DNA of 10,387 nucleotides from Prevotella sp. (GCA_023663025.1 JAMPIC010000046.1:1-10387); one strand, 5' to 3'. Positions 1 through 8,847 are shown, counted from the first letter of the stretch. Numbers and translations are program-made. The notes: generated by a model from the sequence alone, not told the origin.

Positions 1-157
1 CTCCGTTTGGAACGAAAGGGAATTTCGCCCTCTGCGGAGGGCGACCAAAGGGCGCCGCCCTTTGGAAACCTGCCGCCTTTGAAAAGGCGGGCGAAACTTT
101 TAGTCGCGGCTTCGCCGCCCAATACTCGTTACATGTTCTGCGCTAAATTACAATTTA
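1..157 (+). repeat. Multi-hairpin intergenic repeat, left copy (5' end outside window)
   Basis: This GC-rich, non-coding stretch is a chain of short hairpins: stem 25-32/37-44 with loop TGCG; stem 45-53/57-65 with loop GCC; stem 73-79/84-90 with loop TGAA; and stem 106-110/114-118 with loop TTC. An AT-richer tail (140-157) follows. The reverse complement of 10186-10387 has the same order of elements: 98-118 is identical to 10227-10247 over 21 bases, and the tails match at 16 of 18 positions. The stems differ between the copies but stay paired. The copy appears cut by the window start. A 65-codon reading frame crosses it (7-204) but has no ribosome binding site and no recognisable product. I do not know a name for this repeat family. 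Confidence 0.85.
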
Positions 158-279
158 TCATTTCCCGCCAAAATTGTAAAGAACCGACGTCCCCTTGCAT
201 ATAATTTACGGACAGGTTCAAAGTCCCTGCGGACAACACCCACGCACATCAAAATTATGCAAATAATGCTGTAAAGCTT

Positions 280-309
280 TTGACTTTTGTTATAAATGCA
301 CAATAAAAT
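280..309 (+). promoter_or_regulatory. Candidate distal promoter of the hyd operon
   Basis: TTGACT (280-285) and TAAAAT (304-309) each match the vegetative sigma factor consensus at 5 of 6 positions, with an 18-base spacer. The spacer contains an imperfect TTGT/ACAA inverted repeat (287-303). The promoter lies about 180 bases upstream of hydC. It is supported by sequence match only. Confidence 0.45.
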
Positions 310-335
310 GCGTTAACGTCTGTGACATATTTTCG

Positions 336-364
336 TAGCAATTTGTCGAAAAGTGTGCTATAAT
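336..364 (+). promoter_or_regulatory. Extended -10 promoter of the hyd operon
   Basis: TGCTATAAT (356-364) is a perfect extended -10 element (TGnTATAAT). The -35 region 17 bases upstream (TAGCAA, 336-341) is weak, as is usual for extended -10 promoters. Transcription would start near 371, giving a leader of about 120 bases before hydC. Confidence 0.6.
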
Positions 365-370
365 GTATGT

Positions 371-489
371 ATGACTGCTGTGCCCGGCATTTACAGGCTC
401 GACGCTTACGGACTGACAAAATCCCTCCGGGAAACGGCTTTTTAAAACGGGTACGCAACATCGCATCATACTATTGAGGAGGTTCTATA
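371..489 (+). other. Untranslated leader and upstream spacer of the hyd operon
   Basis: The gene-free stretch before hydC runs from 1 to 489. Beyond the repeat (1-157) and the two promoters, 158-279 holds only an inverted repeat (148-156 with 171-179) and a small hairpin. The leader 371-489 has a short hairpin near 424-434 (TCCC/GGGA) but no riboswitch I recognise, and no terminator-like hairpin followed by a U-run. It ends with AGGAGG at 477-482, seven bases before the hydC start codon. I see no small gene here. Confidence 0.5.
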
Positions 490-984
490 ATGGGTTCAAC
501 AATTTCATCCATCCCTTTCGCGGGTACTCCCGAACAGGAGAAAAAACTCCGCGCCGTTATCGACAGCCATAAGAACGAAAAAGGCTGCCTTATGCCTATT
601 CTCCAGCAGGCGCAGGAGATCTACGGCTATCTTCCCATCGAGGTGCAGAAGATAATCGCCGCCGAAACAGGCTATCCCCTTGAAAAGATCTACGGGGTAG
701 TTACTTTTTACGCTCAGTTCGCTCTTAACCCCAAGGGTCAGTACAAGATTTCCGTCTGTCTCGGAACAGCTTGCTACGTTAAGGGCAGCGGCGATATCTA
801 CAACAAGCTTATCGAAAAGCTCGGCATCGAAGGCGGAGGCTGTACCCCCGACGGCAAGTTCTCTCTCGAAGCATGCCGCTGCATAGGCGCGTGCGGTCTC
901 GCTCCCGTTCTCACCGTCAACGACGACGTTTACGGCAGACTTACCGTGGACGATATCGACGATATCCTTGCAAAGTACAACTGA
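490..984 (+). CDS. hydC: NADH-dependent [FeFe]-hydrogenase, NuoE-like [2Fe-2S] subunit (HydC/HndA)
   Basis: This 164-residue protein is the small electron-transfer subunit of a cytoplasmic NAD-linked [FeFe]-hydrogenase, homologous to NuoE of complex I. An N-terminal helical region (about 15-80, including GVVTFYAQF) is followed by a thioredoxin-like [2Fe-2S] domain. The ligands are C90 and C95 (CLGTAC) and C131 and C135 (CIGAC), the NuoE spacing; an extra cysteine, C129, precedes the second pair. The length is typical of HndA. The start is well supported by AGGAGG seven bases upstream. It is the first gene of a three-gene operon, 62 bases before hydB. Family and operon context make the assignment firm. 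The symbol follows HydABC usage; hndA is the equivalent name. Confidence 0.93.
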   Translation: MGSTISSIPFAGTPEQEKKLRAVIDSHKNEKGCLMPILQQAQEIYGYLPIEVQKIIAAETGYPLEKIYGVVTFYAQFALNPKGQYKISVCLGTACYVKGSGDIYNKLIEKLGIEGGGCTPDGKFSLEACRCIGACGLAPVLTVNDDVYGRLTVDDIDDILAKYN

Positions 985-991
985 CGCCCCG

Positions 992-1014
992 TCTCCCTCG
1001 CACGGCGCGGGAGA
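992..1014 (+). other. Intercistronic hairpin between hydC and hydB
   Basis: TCTCCC (992-997) pairs with GGGAGA (1009-1014) around an 11-base GC-rich loop. AATTTAAAAA follows instead of a clean U-run, so it is more likely an RNA-processing or stability element, or chance, than a terminator. Confidence 0.3.
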
Positions 1015-1046
1015 ATTTAAAAACATACCAAGGAGGATAATACCAA

Positions 1047-2924
<1,878 letters not shown>

Positions 2925-2952
2925 GCCGATCGGATAAGGAGGATCTTAAGAA

Positions 2953-4698
2953 ATGGATATGATAAATGTTAAAGTCAACGGCGTAGACGTTACCGCTCCC
3001 AAGGGTACGACTATCCTTCAGGCTGCGCGTATGGCGAACGTTGATATTCCCACGCTTTGCTACCTTAAAGATATAAACGAGATCGGCGCGTGCCGTATCT
3101 GCGTTGTCGAAGCCGACGAGGGCAGAGGAAAGCGTCTTGTGGCTTCCTGCGTGTACCCCATTACCGAGGGTATGCAGATATTCACCAACACCCCCAAGGT
3201 GCTGGAGTCCCGCAAAAAGACCTTGCAGCTCATTCTCTCCACACACGAAAAGAAGTGTACTTCCTGCGTAAGGAGCGAAAACTGCGAGCTTAAGAAGATG
3301 TGCCACGATATGGGCGTGGAGGACGAGTTCAAGTATGAGGGCGAGAATATGAAGTACGACATCGACTTCTCCGCCGCCCATATGATAAGAGACAACAACA
3401 AGTGTATTCTCTGCCGCCGCTGCGTTGCGGTCTGCAACGCCACACAGGGCGTGGGCGTTATCGGCGCAAACGAGCGCGGCTTCAAGACCCACATCAGCTC
3501 CGCCTTTGAACTGGGTCTGGGCGAAACAAGCTGTATTTCCTGCGGACAGTGTATCGCGGTATGTCCCGTGGGCGCGATCACCGAAAAGGACAACACAAAC
3601 GACGTTATGGCGGCAATTGCCGACGAAAAGAAATTCGTTATCGTACAGACCGCCCCTGCGGTACGTGCGGCTTTGGGCGAGGAGTTCGGCTATCCTATGG
3701 GAACAAACGTCGAGGGCAAAATGGCTGCGGCTCTCCGCAGAATAGGCTTCGACAAGGTTTTCGATACGGACTTTGCCGCCGACCTCACCATTATGGAGGA
3801 AGCCAACGAACTGGTTGAACGTGTCAAGAACGGCGGAAAACTGCCGATGATCACGTCCTGCTCACCCGGCTGGGTCAAATACTGCGAACACTATTTCCCC
3901 GATATGACGGAAAATCTTTCCAGCTGCAAGTCGCCTATGCAGATGTTCGGCGCGACGGCAAAGACCTACTACGCGCAGAAAATGAACATCGACCCCAAGG
4001 ATATGGTAGTTGTTGCGGTAATGCCCTGTACGGCGAAAAAATTCGAGATAGACAGAGACGATGAGAGCGCGGCGGGCGTTCCCGACGTGGACATCTCTAT
4101 CACCACAAGAGAGCTTGCGCGCCTTATAAAACGCTGCGGAATTAAGTTCACCGAGCTTGCGGACGAGAAGTTCGACGATCCTCTCGGAATTGGCACAGGC
4201 GCAGGCGTAATCTTCGGCGCGACGGGCGGCGTTATGGAAGCTGCTCTCCGTACCGCTGTGAAGATGATAACGGGCGAAGAAGCCGGAAACATCGACTTTA
4301 CCGAGGTTCGCGGCGTTGCGGGAATTAAGGAAGCGTCTTACAAAGTTGGCGACCTTGACGTTAAGGTAGCTGTCGCTTCGGGTACGGCAAACGCGTCCAC
4401 GCTCCTGAAAAAGGTTCAGAGCGGCGAGGCGGACTACACCTTTATCGAAATTATGGGTTGTCCCGGCGGCTGCGTAAACGGCGGCGGTCAGCCTCAGCAG
4501 CCCGCTTCCGTACGGAACTTTGAGGACATTCGCGCTATCCGCGCAAAGGCTCTCTACGACGAGGACGCGGCAAGCACCCTCAGGCGTTCACATGAGAACC
4601 CCGCTATAAAGGAAGTTTACGACACATTCTTTGAGAAGCCCGGCAGCCACAAGGCGCACGAGGTTCTCCACACAACTTACGTTAAGAGAGGACTTTGA
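2953..4698 (+). CDS. hydA: [FeFe]-hydrogenase catalytic subunit (HydA/HndD)
   Basis: This 581-residue catalytic subunit reduces protons to H2 at the H-cluster. Clusters in order: N-terminal [2Fe-2S] (C36, C47, C50, C66); His-Cys [4Fe-4S] (H98, C102, C105, C111); two ferredoxin-type [4Fe-4S] clusters (C151/154/157/161 and C194/197/200/204). The H-domain has L1 TSCSPGW (301-307), L2 MPCTAKKFE (357-365) and L3 with C503 and C507. From residue 283 on, numbering runs four ahead of Clostridium pasteurianum CpI as I recall it. The proton path is kept (E283, E286, C303, S323), but S304 occupies the position of ligand C300. The layout is CpI-like, without the extra C-terminal [2Fe-2S] domain of Thermotoga HydA. 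The start is the first ATG, ten bases after AAGGAGG; a second ATG at 2959 is less well placed. It is the last gene of the operon; with HydB and HydC it probably couples NADH and ferredoxin oxidation. No maturation genes (hydE, hydF, hydG) are present here. Confidence 0.95.
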   Translation: MDMINVKVNGVDVTAPKGTTILQAARMANVDIPTLCYLKDINEIGACRICVVEADEGRGKRLVASCVYPITEGMQIFTNTPKVLESRKKTLQLILSTHEKKCTSCVRSENCELKKMCHDMGVEDEFKYEGENMKYDIDFSAAHMIRDNNKCILCRRCVAVCNATQGVGVIGANERGFKTHISSAFELGLGETSCISCGQCIAVCPVGAITEKDNTNDVMAAIADEKKFVIVQTAPAVRAALGEEFGYPMGTNVEGKMAAALRRIGFDKVFDTDFAADLTIMEEANELVERVKNGGKLPMITSCSPGWVKYCEHYFPDMTENLSSCKSPMQMFGATAKTYYAQKMNIDPKDMVVVAVMPCTAKKFEIDRDDESAAGVPDVDISITTRELARLIKRCGIKFTELADEKFDDPLGIGTGAGVIFGATGGVMEAALRTAVKMITGEEAGNIDFTEVRGVAGIKEASYKVGDLDVKVAVASGTANASTLLKKVQSGEADYTFIEIMGCPGGCVNGGGQPQQPASVRNFEDIRAIRAKALYDEDAASTLRRSHENPAIKEVYDTFFEKPGSHKAHEVLHTTYVKRGL

Positions 4699-4723
4699 TC
4701 CGTCTTTTGAATGCGTAAAAATT

Positions 4724-4760
4724 CCTCGTCCGCACAAGGCTGCGGACGGGGATATTTTTT
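4724..4760 (+). terminator. Rho-independent terminator of the hyd operon, probably bidirectional
   Basis: An 11-base-pair stem (4724-4734 with 4741-4751, one G-T pair) closes a six-base loop and is followed by ATATTTTTT. Read from the other strand, the same stem is followed by AATTTTTA. It could therefore also end the convergent GH44 transcript, whose stop codon lies only 28 bases away at 4779. Confidence 0.9.
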
Positions 4761-4778
4761 CCCGTATGCGTTAGCTTT

Positions 4779-6509
4779 TTAGCTTTTTTTCTTTTTTATC
4801 ACTGCCGCTGCTGCGACCGCAGCCAAAACAGCCGCAGCAGCGGCAGCAGCAGGGACGATAAATTTCGTTTTTCCCGACGTTTCGGCGGGAGCGGTTATTA
4901 CAAATTCGGTAACGGAAAGGGGCGGCAGAGCGTAGGTGAAAGTGTTGCCGGAAATGTTTTCAACAGCGGGCATGAGCCGTATGTCGGTACTGTCGCCGTA
5001 AAGAGAATAGACCTCCGAGGTTTTGTATATATTATCCGAGGACAGGCTTATTTCCACGGGAGTTTCGTCATGAAGCGAACGGTTTGTGACGATGATCTTC
5101 ACGGTATTGTCGTTTTCGCCGTCCACGGAAGAATACACGGAAATATCCTCGTTTTCGCAGGCGCTTTTAACGAGAGTATCGCCGAAGCCGTTCCCGCCGC
5201 CGTCGTAATTCGTGAACATATTTATTGCCGCAAGCTGGTACTGATTGCTGTCGAACGACCACATGGATGCGAAATACACTCCGTACTCCGCAAATATTCC
5301 CAGCATATCCGTTTCGGCGACCGCGCCCGATATGTGGTCTCCGCCGCCGAAATTGTACTCTGTGAACGCAAGCTTCGTGCCGGGATAATATTTGTCTATG
5401 GACTGCTCAATATTCGGCAGCAGAGGGAAAAATTCCGCGCCCGTGTCGGTGATCCAGCTGTCCTCGCGGTAATTTTCGTCATAGAGCGACCTTACGCTGT
5501 CAAGACGCGCTTTTACACAGCCGTCGTCATCATAATGACTGCAGGAACGCTGACCGCACACGCCTTTCGCTTCGGTGTAAAAATGTATGTCCAGCACGTC
5601 CAGAAGCCGCGTTCCGCCGTTTTCCTCAGCCTTGCGCATTTCGTCCAGATAGAAGTCGATGAACCAGCGGTAGCCGTTGTCCGCTTTGAGACTGTCCCAA
5701 TCGGGAGCGCCGCCCAAAGAAACGAAAGCCGAATATCCGAAGAGCGACGGACCGAACACCTCCGCGCCGGGATCCAATTCCTTCACTACCGAAGCAAGGT
5801 CGGCTGACCTTGCTGTAAGCTCCGTGCAGGAAAGCGGTTCCTGTCTGACAAGGCTGTGAGTGTGCTGCCAAAGTGCGGGTTCGTTGTCCAGAGCGAAAGC
5901 CTTTATACCCGTGTCGCTGTCCGATTTTCCGAGCTTGCCGAAAAGATAGTTCAGATATTCGTCCGTATAAACTGCATCGTCCTTTTTATCGGGTTTGTCG
6001 GAAAGCTCGCCGTTCTTTCTGTTTTCGGTTCTGACCCAGTATTCGGAGGGCGCGGCGGCTGTTTCGGGAAGTCTTCCCCTTTTGCTTGACGTAACGTATC
6101 CCATCATCTGAAGCGTCAGCAAAGTATAGGGAACTCCGTGTGCCTTTGCCTCGCTTGAAAGGGACAGCGCCGGACCTCCCGGCACGCGCTTGAACTCGTC
6201 GGCAATGTCGGTTATCAGGTACATATCGGAGGTGTTGTAGTAGTCCGAGCCTGCATTGGACATATTATTTTCCCAATTGTAGGCGGACATTCTGTTTCCC
6301 CCGAGGCGCAGCGACTTTGCCGAAACGACGTTAAGGTCGACGCCCGTGTTCACGCCGTAAATATACGGGGATATCTTGCGCAGACGTTCGGACGGAACCA
6401 CGGTGATCTTTGAAGTCTGCCCGGAGGACTGTTCCGCAAAGGCGTAACCTCCCGCAGAAAACGCTATCAGCAGCGCGGCTGCCGACGATAATATCTTTTT
6501 TGCTTTCAC
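4779..6509 (-). CDS. Secreted, membrane-anchored GH44 endoglucanase/xyloglucanase
   Basis: The predicted product has 576 residues. The reading frame is open upstream to 6866, but the start is probably the GTG at 6509: AAAGGAG lies eight bases before it and a signal peptide begins there (KAKK, a hydrophobic core, likely cleavage after YAFA at about 25/26). Residues 34-540 match GH44: SPYIYGVN (47-54), RLGGNRMSAYNWENN (68-82), the acid/base region ALDNEPALW (206-214, E210) and the nucleophile region FTEYNFGG (382-389, E384), ending in a beta-sandwich. GH44 enzymes cut internal beta-1,4-glucan and often xyloglucan by a retaining mechanism. The C-terminus is a hydrophobic Ala/Val helix (about 549-571) followed by KKKKS, so the enzyme is probably held on the outer face of the membrane. 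I see no dockerin, carbohydrate-binding module or LPXTG motif. A cysteine-rich insert (C318, C323, C331) is unusual. The exact substrate cannot be told from sequence. Confidence 0.9.
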   Translation of the reverse strand: MKAKKILSSAAALLIAFSAGGYAFAEQSSGQTSKITVVPSERLRKISPYIYGVNTGVDLNVVSAKSLRLGGNRMSAYNWENNMSNAGSDYYNTSDMYLITDIADEFKRVPGGPALSLSSEAKAHGVPYTLLTLQMMGYVTSSKRGRLPETAAAPSEYWVRTENRKNGELSDKPDKKDDAVYTDEYLNYLFGKLGKSDSDTGIKAFALDNEPALWQHTHSLVRQEPLSCTELTARSADLASVVKELDPGAEVFGPSLFGYSAFVSLGGAPDWDSLKADNGYRWFIDFYLDEMRKAEENGGTRLLDVLDIHFYTEAKGVCGQRSCSHYDDDGCVKARLDSVRSLYDENYREDSWITDTGAEFFPLLPNIEQSIDKYYPGTKLAFTEYNFGGGDHISGAVAETDMLGIFAEYGVYFASMWSFDSNQYQLAAINMFTNYDGGGNGFGDTLVKSACENEDISVYSSVDGENDNTVKIIVTNRSLHDETPVEISLSSDNIYKTSEVYSLYGDSTDIRLMPAVENISGNTFTYALPPLSVTEFVITAPAETSGKTKFIVPAAAAAAAVLAAVAAAAVIKKKKS

Positions 6510-6850
6510 TATGTATTCTCCTTTATTATAAGGAATGATGAAGCGGCTTTGCCGCTCGGGGAAGCAGAATGTGATAAATGCCATAATTTTTATTTTGAAA
6601 TTTTTTCCGCAGATTTCTCCGAAAATTACAGCGCATTCCGAGGAACGTTCCGCATATACTAAACGTGCCGGAGATAAAACGGCTAAACCAAAAGGAAAAC
6701 CGCGCCGCGAAACAAAAGCGGTATGTATTTCGTACGATGGAAATATTTCCCGTACGGAATACCGAGCTCCGAAAAGGGAGACAAGTCCCGGTTCGGATAT
6801 CGGTATCGAACCGAAGCGCGGCGGAGGCTTCCGAAAAGGAGAACTTGAAA
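6510..6850. promoter_or_regulatory. Divergent spacer between the GH44 and DUF1540 genes, rich in palindromes
   Basis: This 341-base gap must hold control signals for both genes. It contains a hairpin AGCGGC-TTT-GCCGCT (6542-6556) in the GH44 leader, a perfect 10-base palindrome GGAACGTTCC (6642-6651) preceded by TTCCGA (6636-6641), a 12-base palindrome GGAAATATTTCC (6739-6750) flanked by CGTACG on both sides (6731-6736 and 6751-6756), and a hairpin at 6790-6812 in the DUF1540 leader. I could not find a convincing -35/-10 pair on either strand. The stop-free frames across the gap lack ribosome binding sites and family resemblance, so I treat it as non-coding. Confidence 0.6.
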
Positions 6851-7018
6851 ATGAAAAATCCCTCAATTAAATGCGATGTAACAAGCTGCAAGCACAACAT
6901 GGACACCGAGCACTACTGCACCCTCGACTGCATTCAGGTGGGTACTCACGAGAAAAATCCCTCCGTACCCGAATGCACCGACTGTCTCTCTTTCACAAAG
7001 AAGAACTGCTGCGGCTAA
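6851..7018 (+). CDS. Small cysteine-rich DUF1540 protein
   Basis: This 55-residue protein has eight cysteines (C8, C13, C23, C27, C42, C45, C53, C54). The pattern is that of DUF1540: an opening IKCDVTSCKHN, a central C-x3-C and a closing C-x2-C before the end. DUF1540 proteins are small, widespread in Clostridia and of unknown function. The cysteine spacing suggests metal binding, which is an inference. AAGGAG (6836-6841) stands nine bases before the ATG. In-frame starts further upstream (6665) would add a basic, low-complexity extension with no ribosome binding site, so the short form is preferred. There is no signal peptide, so it is probably cytoplasmic. It is a single-gene unit ended by a strong terminator (7078-7120), divergent from the GH44 gene and convergent with the GH13 gene. 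Confidence 0.85.
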   Translation: MKNPSIKCDVTSCKHNMDTEHYCTLDCIQVGTHEKNPSVPECTDCLSFTKKNCCG

Positions 7019-7077
7019 GCGGTTTATAGGAAACAAAGAGGTTTGTGTCTTGTCAATTTCCTATCTGCATTATTCGG

Positions 7078-7120
7078 TCAAAGGGACGCTTTCGGGCGTC
7101 CCTTTGATTTTTGATTTTTT
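7078..7120 (+). terminator. Rho-independent terminator of the DUF1540 gene
   Basis: A 12-base-pair stem (7078-7089 with 7096-7107, loop TTTCGG) is followed by TTTTTGATTTTTT on the + strand. On the - strand the stem is preceded by A-runs but not followed by a clear U-run, so it would be a poorer terminator for the convergent GH13 gene. Confidence 0.9.
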
Positions 7121-7125
7121 GATTT

Positions 7126-8847
7126 TCAGTCGGGGATATAGTCGAATCTCGGCTTGACATTTCCGTGGTCGTCAACGTCCTCCAGGAACATATCCAGCGG
7201 ACGCACCCATACTATGGGCTTGTCGTGTATCTGCATATAGACCGCCTGCTCCGCGCAGGTCTCGTGATCCTTCGCCACGTTCAGGACAACATACTCGCCG
7301 CCCTTGAAATGCCTGTAATGACCGCCTATGACGATCTTTCTTCCCTCGGGAACGCCCAATCCCCTTATGCCGTTGTTTTTGGGAGGAATTTCCGCCTTGA
7401 CCTCGGGAACTTCCCGTACCTCGGCTGCGGGAGCTTCCGCTTTGGCTTCGGGAACGGTTTCGGCAGTTTCCTCACGCCGGGGAGCAGGCTGTACAGCCGA
7501 ACCGTCCACAAGTATCATGGACTTGTTTTTGGGAACGGTTATCTCGGCGTTTCCGCCGTTTACGGTGAACTGTCTGCCGCTGAGACGGTCGGCAAGCTTT
7601 CCGTAGGGTGTGCCGAAACGGAATGTGTAATCGCCGTCGCTGATGTTCAGGGCGATATAGACGGTCTCGCCGTTAAGCTCCCGCTTGAAAAGGAAGGTCT
7701 GGTTTTTCAGTTCTATTTTCGCGTAAGAGCCGGACTGAATAGCCGGCAGCGAAAGTCTTACCGCGCCCAGCTCGGAGATATGGAGCATGAGCTTGTCGTT
7801 TGCGTCGGGAATATTGTCAAGATCGAGACAGGGACGGATAGCTCTGTCCGCGTCCTCGCCTCTGCCTTTTTCACCGCGTATTCCGAATTCGCTGCCGTAG
7901 TACACAGACGGAACGCCGTACATTCCGTACATCATGGTATAGCAGCACTCGGCGTGCTCCGGGTTTTTCAGCACCGACATAAGACGGGCAACGTCGTGGT
8001 TGTCCAGGAAGTTATACATATAGATGTTTCCGTACTGACCGTGCTGGTACTCGATGGAGTGGGCGATCTCGAAATAGTTGCGGTCATTGTGGGAGGAGTA
8101 AATGCCCTTGTAGCACTGATAGTTTGTCACGCAGTCGAACATTTCGCCGTTCGCCCAGCGGTTGTACTGACCGTGAATTATCTCGCCCATGAGCCAAAAA
8201 TCGGGGCGCAGCTCCCGTGTAAAGCGGTGTATTCTTTTGATGAAGTCCTCGGCAAGACAGTCGGCCGCGTCGAAGCGTATTCCGTCTATGCCCCATTCCT
8301 CAATCCACATTTTTACAGCACCGAAAAGGTGCTCGACCACTTCGTTGTTGTAAAGGTTCAGCTTCACAAGGTTATAGTGACCGCTCCAACCCTCGTAGGA
8401 AAAGCTGTCGCCGTAGGGAGAACGTCCGCCGAAGTTCACACCGGCGAACCAGTCCTTGTACCGCGAGCCTTGACCGTTCTGCTGCAAATCCCTGAAAGCT
8501 GCGTGGTCTCTGCCAACGTGGTTGAAAACGCCGTCCAGAATAACGCGTATGCCGTTTTTGTGCAGCTCATCGCAGACCTTTTTGAAGTCCCCGTTCGTGC
8601 CGAGACGTCTGTCAATAGTGTAATAATCCGTGGTGTCGTAGCCGTGCTCGAAAGACTCGAAAACGGGACCGAAGTAAACGGCGTTGAAGTTCATTTTTTT
8701 CAGGTGGGGTATCCAATCTATTACCTTGAGAATTCTGCCGTTCCCGTCCTTATCCGAACCCGTAAACTCGGAGCGGAACTTTTCGCAGCCGCAGAAACCC
8801 AGCGGGTAAATATGGTAAATATTAGTTTTTTCGATCCAGTGCGACAT
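7126..8847 (-). CDS. GH13 alpha-amylase-family enzyme with C-terminal DUF1653 domain
   Basis: The 573-residue product starts at MSHWIEK, with GAGGT eight bases upstream; the longer frame to 8907 runs into the promoter. Residues 1-450 are GH13: region I DGVFNH (105-110), region II GIRFDAAD (189-196, nucleophile D193), region III GEIIHG (221-226, acid/base E222) and region IV FLDNHD (280-285, stabiliser D285), then a C-terminal beta domain. There is no signal peptide and no N-terminal starch-binding domain, so it is probably a cytoplasmic enzyme acting on maltodextrins or cyclodextrins; the subfamily is uncertain. A Glu/Ala/Pro-rich linker (about 452-490) leads to residues 508-571, which match DUF1653 (GHYRHFKGGEYVVLNVAKD, then WVRPLDMF and PRFDYI). 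DUF1653 usually occurs as a short stand-alone protein of unknown function, so this fusion is notable. It is a single-gene unit with its own promoter. Confidence 0.92.
   Translation of the reverse strand: MSHWIEKTNIYHIYPLGFCGCEKFRSEFTGSDKDGNGRILKVIDWIPHLKKMNFNAVYFGPVFESFEHGYDTTDYYTIDRRLGTNGDFKKVCDELHKNGIRVILDGVFNHVGRDHAAFRDLQQNGQGSRYKDWFAGVNFGGRSPYGDSFSYEGWSGHYNLVKLNLYNNEVVEHLFGAVKMWIEEWGIDGIRFDAADCLAEDFIKRIHRFTRELRPDFWLMGEIIHGQYNRWANGEMFDCVTNYQCYKGIYSSHNDRNYFEIAHSIEYQHGQYGNIYMYNFLDNHDVARLMSVLKNPEHAECCYTMMYGMYGVPSVYYGSEFGIRGEKGRGEDADRAIRPCLDLDNIPDANDKLMLHISELGAVRLSLPAIQSGSYAKIELKNQTFLFKRELNGETVYIALNISDGDYTFRFGTPYGKLADRLSGRQFTVNGGNAEITVPKNKSMILVDGSAVQPAPRREETAETVPEAKAEAPAAEVREVPEVKAEIPPKNNGIRGLGVPEGRKIVIGGHYRHFKGGEYVVLNVAKDHETCAEQAVYMQIHDKPIVWVRPLDMFLEDVDDHGNVKPRFDYIPD

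Noticed and set aside
200..205. TATAAT as another hyd promoter
   Set aside because: No -35 element lies at a workable distance; the nearest TTGTAA is 20 bases upstream, and the two candidates downstream are better.
211..243. A tRNA-like T-arm (GGTTCAAAGTCC) that could mark an attachment site
   Set aside because: The flanking bases do not form an acceptor stem or a full cloverleaf, and no integrase is in the window. Mutually exclusive GGAC/GTCC pairings explain it equally well.
6510..6866. A 119-residue N-terminal extension of the GH44 protein
   Set aside because: The frame is open by chance. The signal peptide and ribosome binding site both point to the GTG at 6509, and the extension would overlap the start of the DUF1540 gene on the opposite strand.
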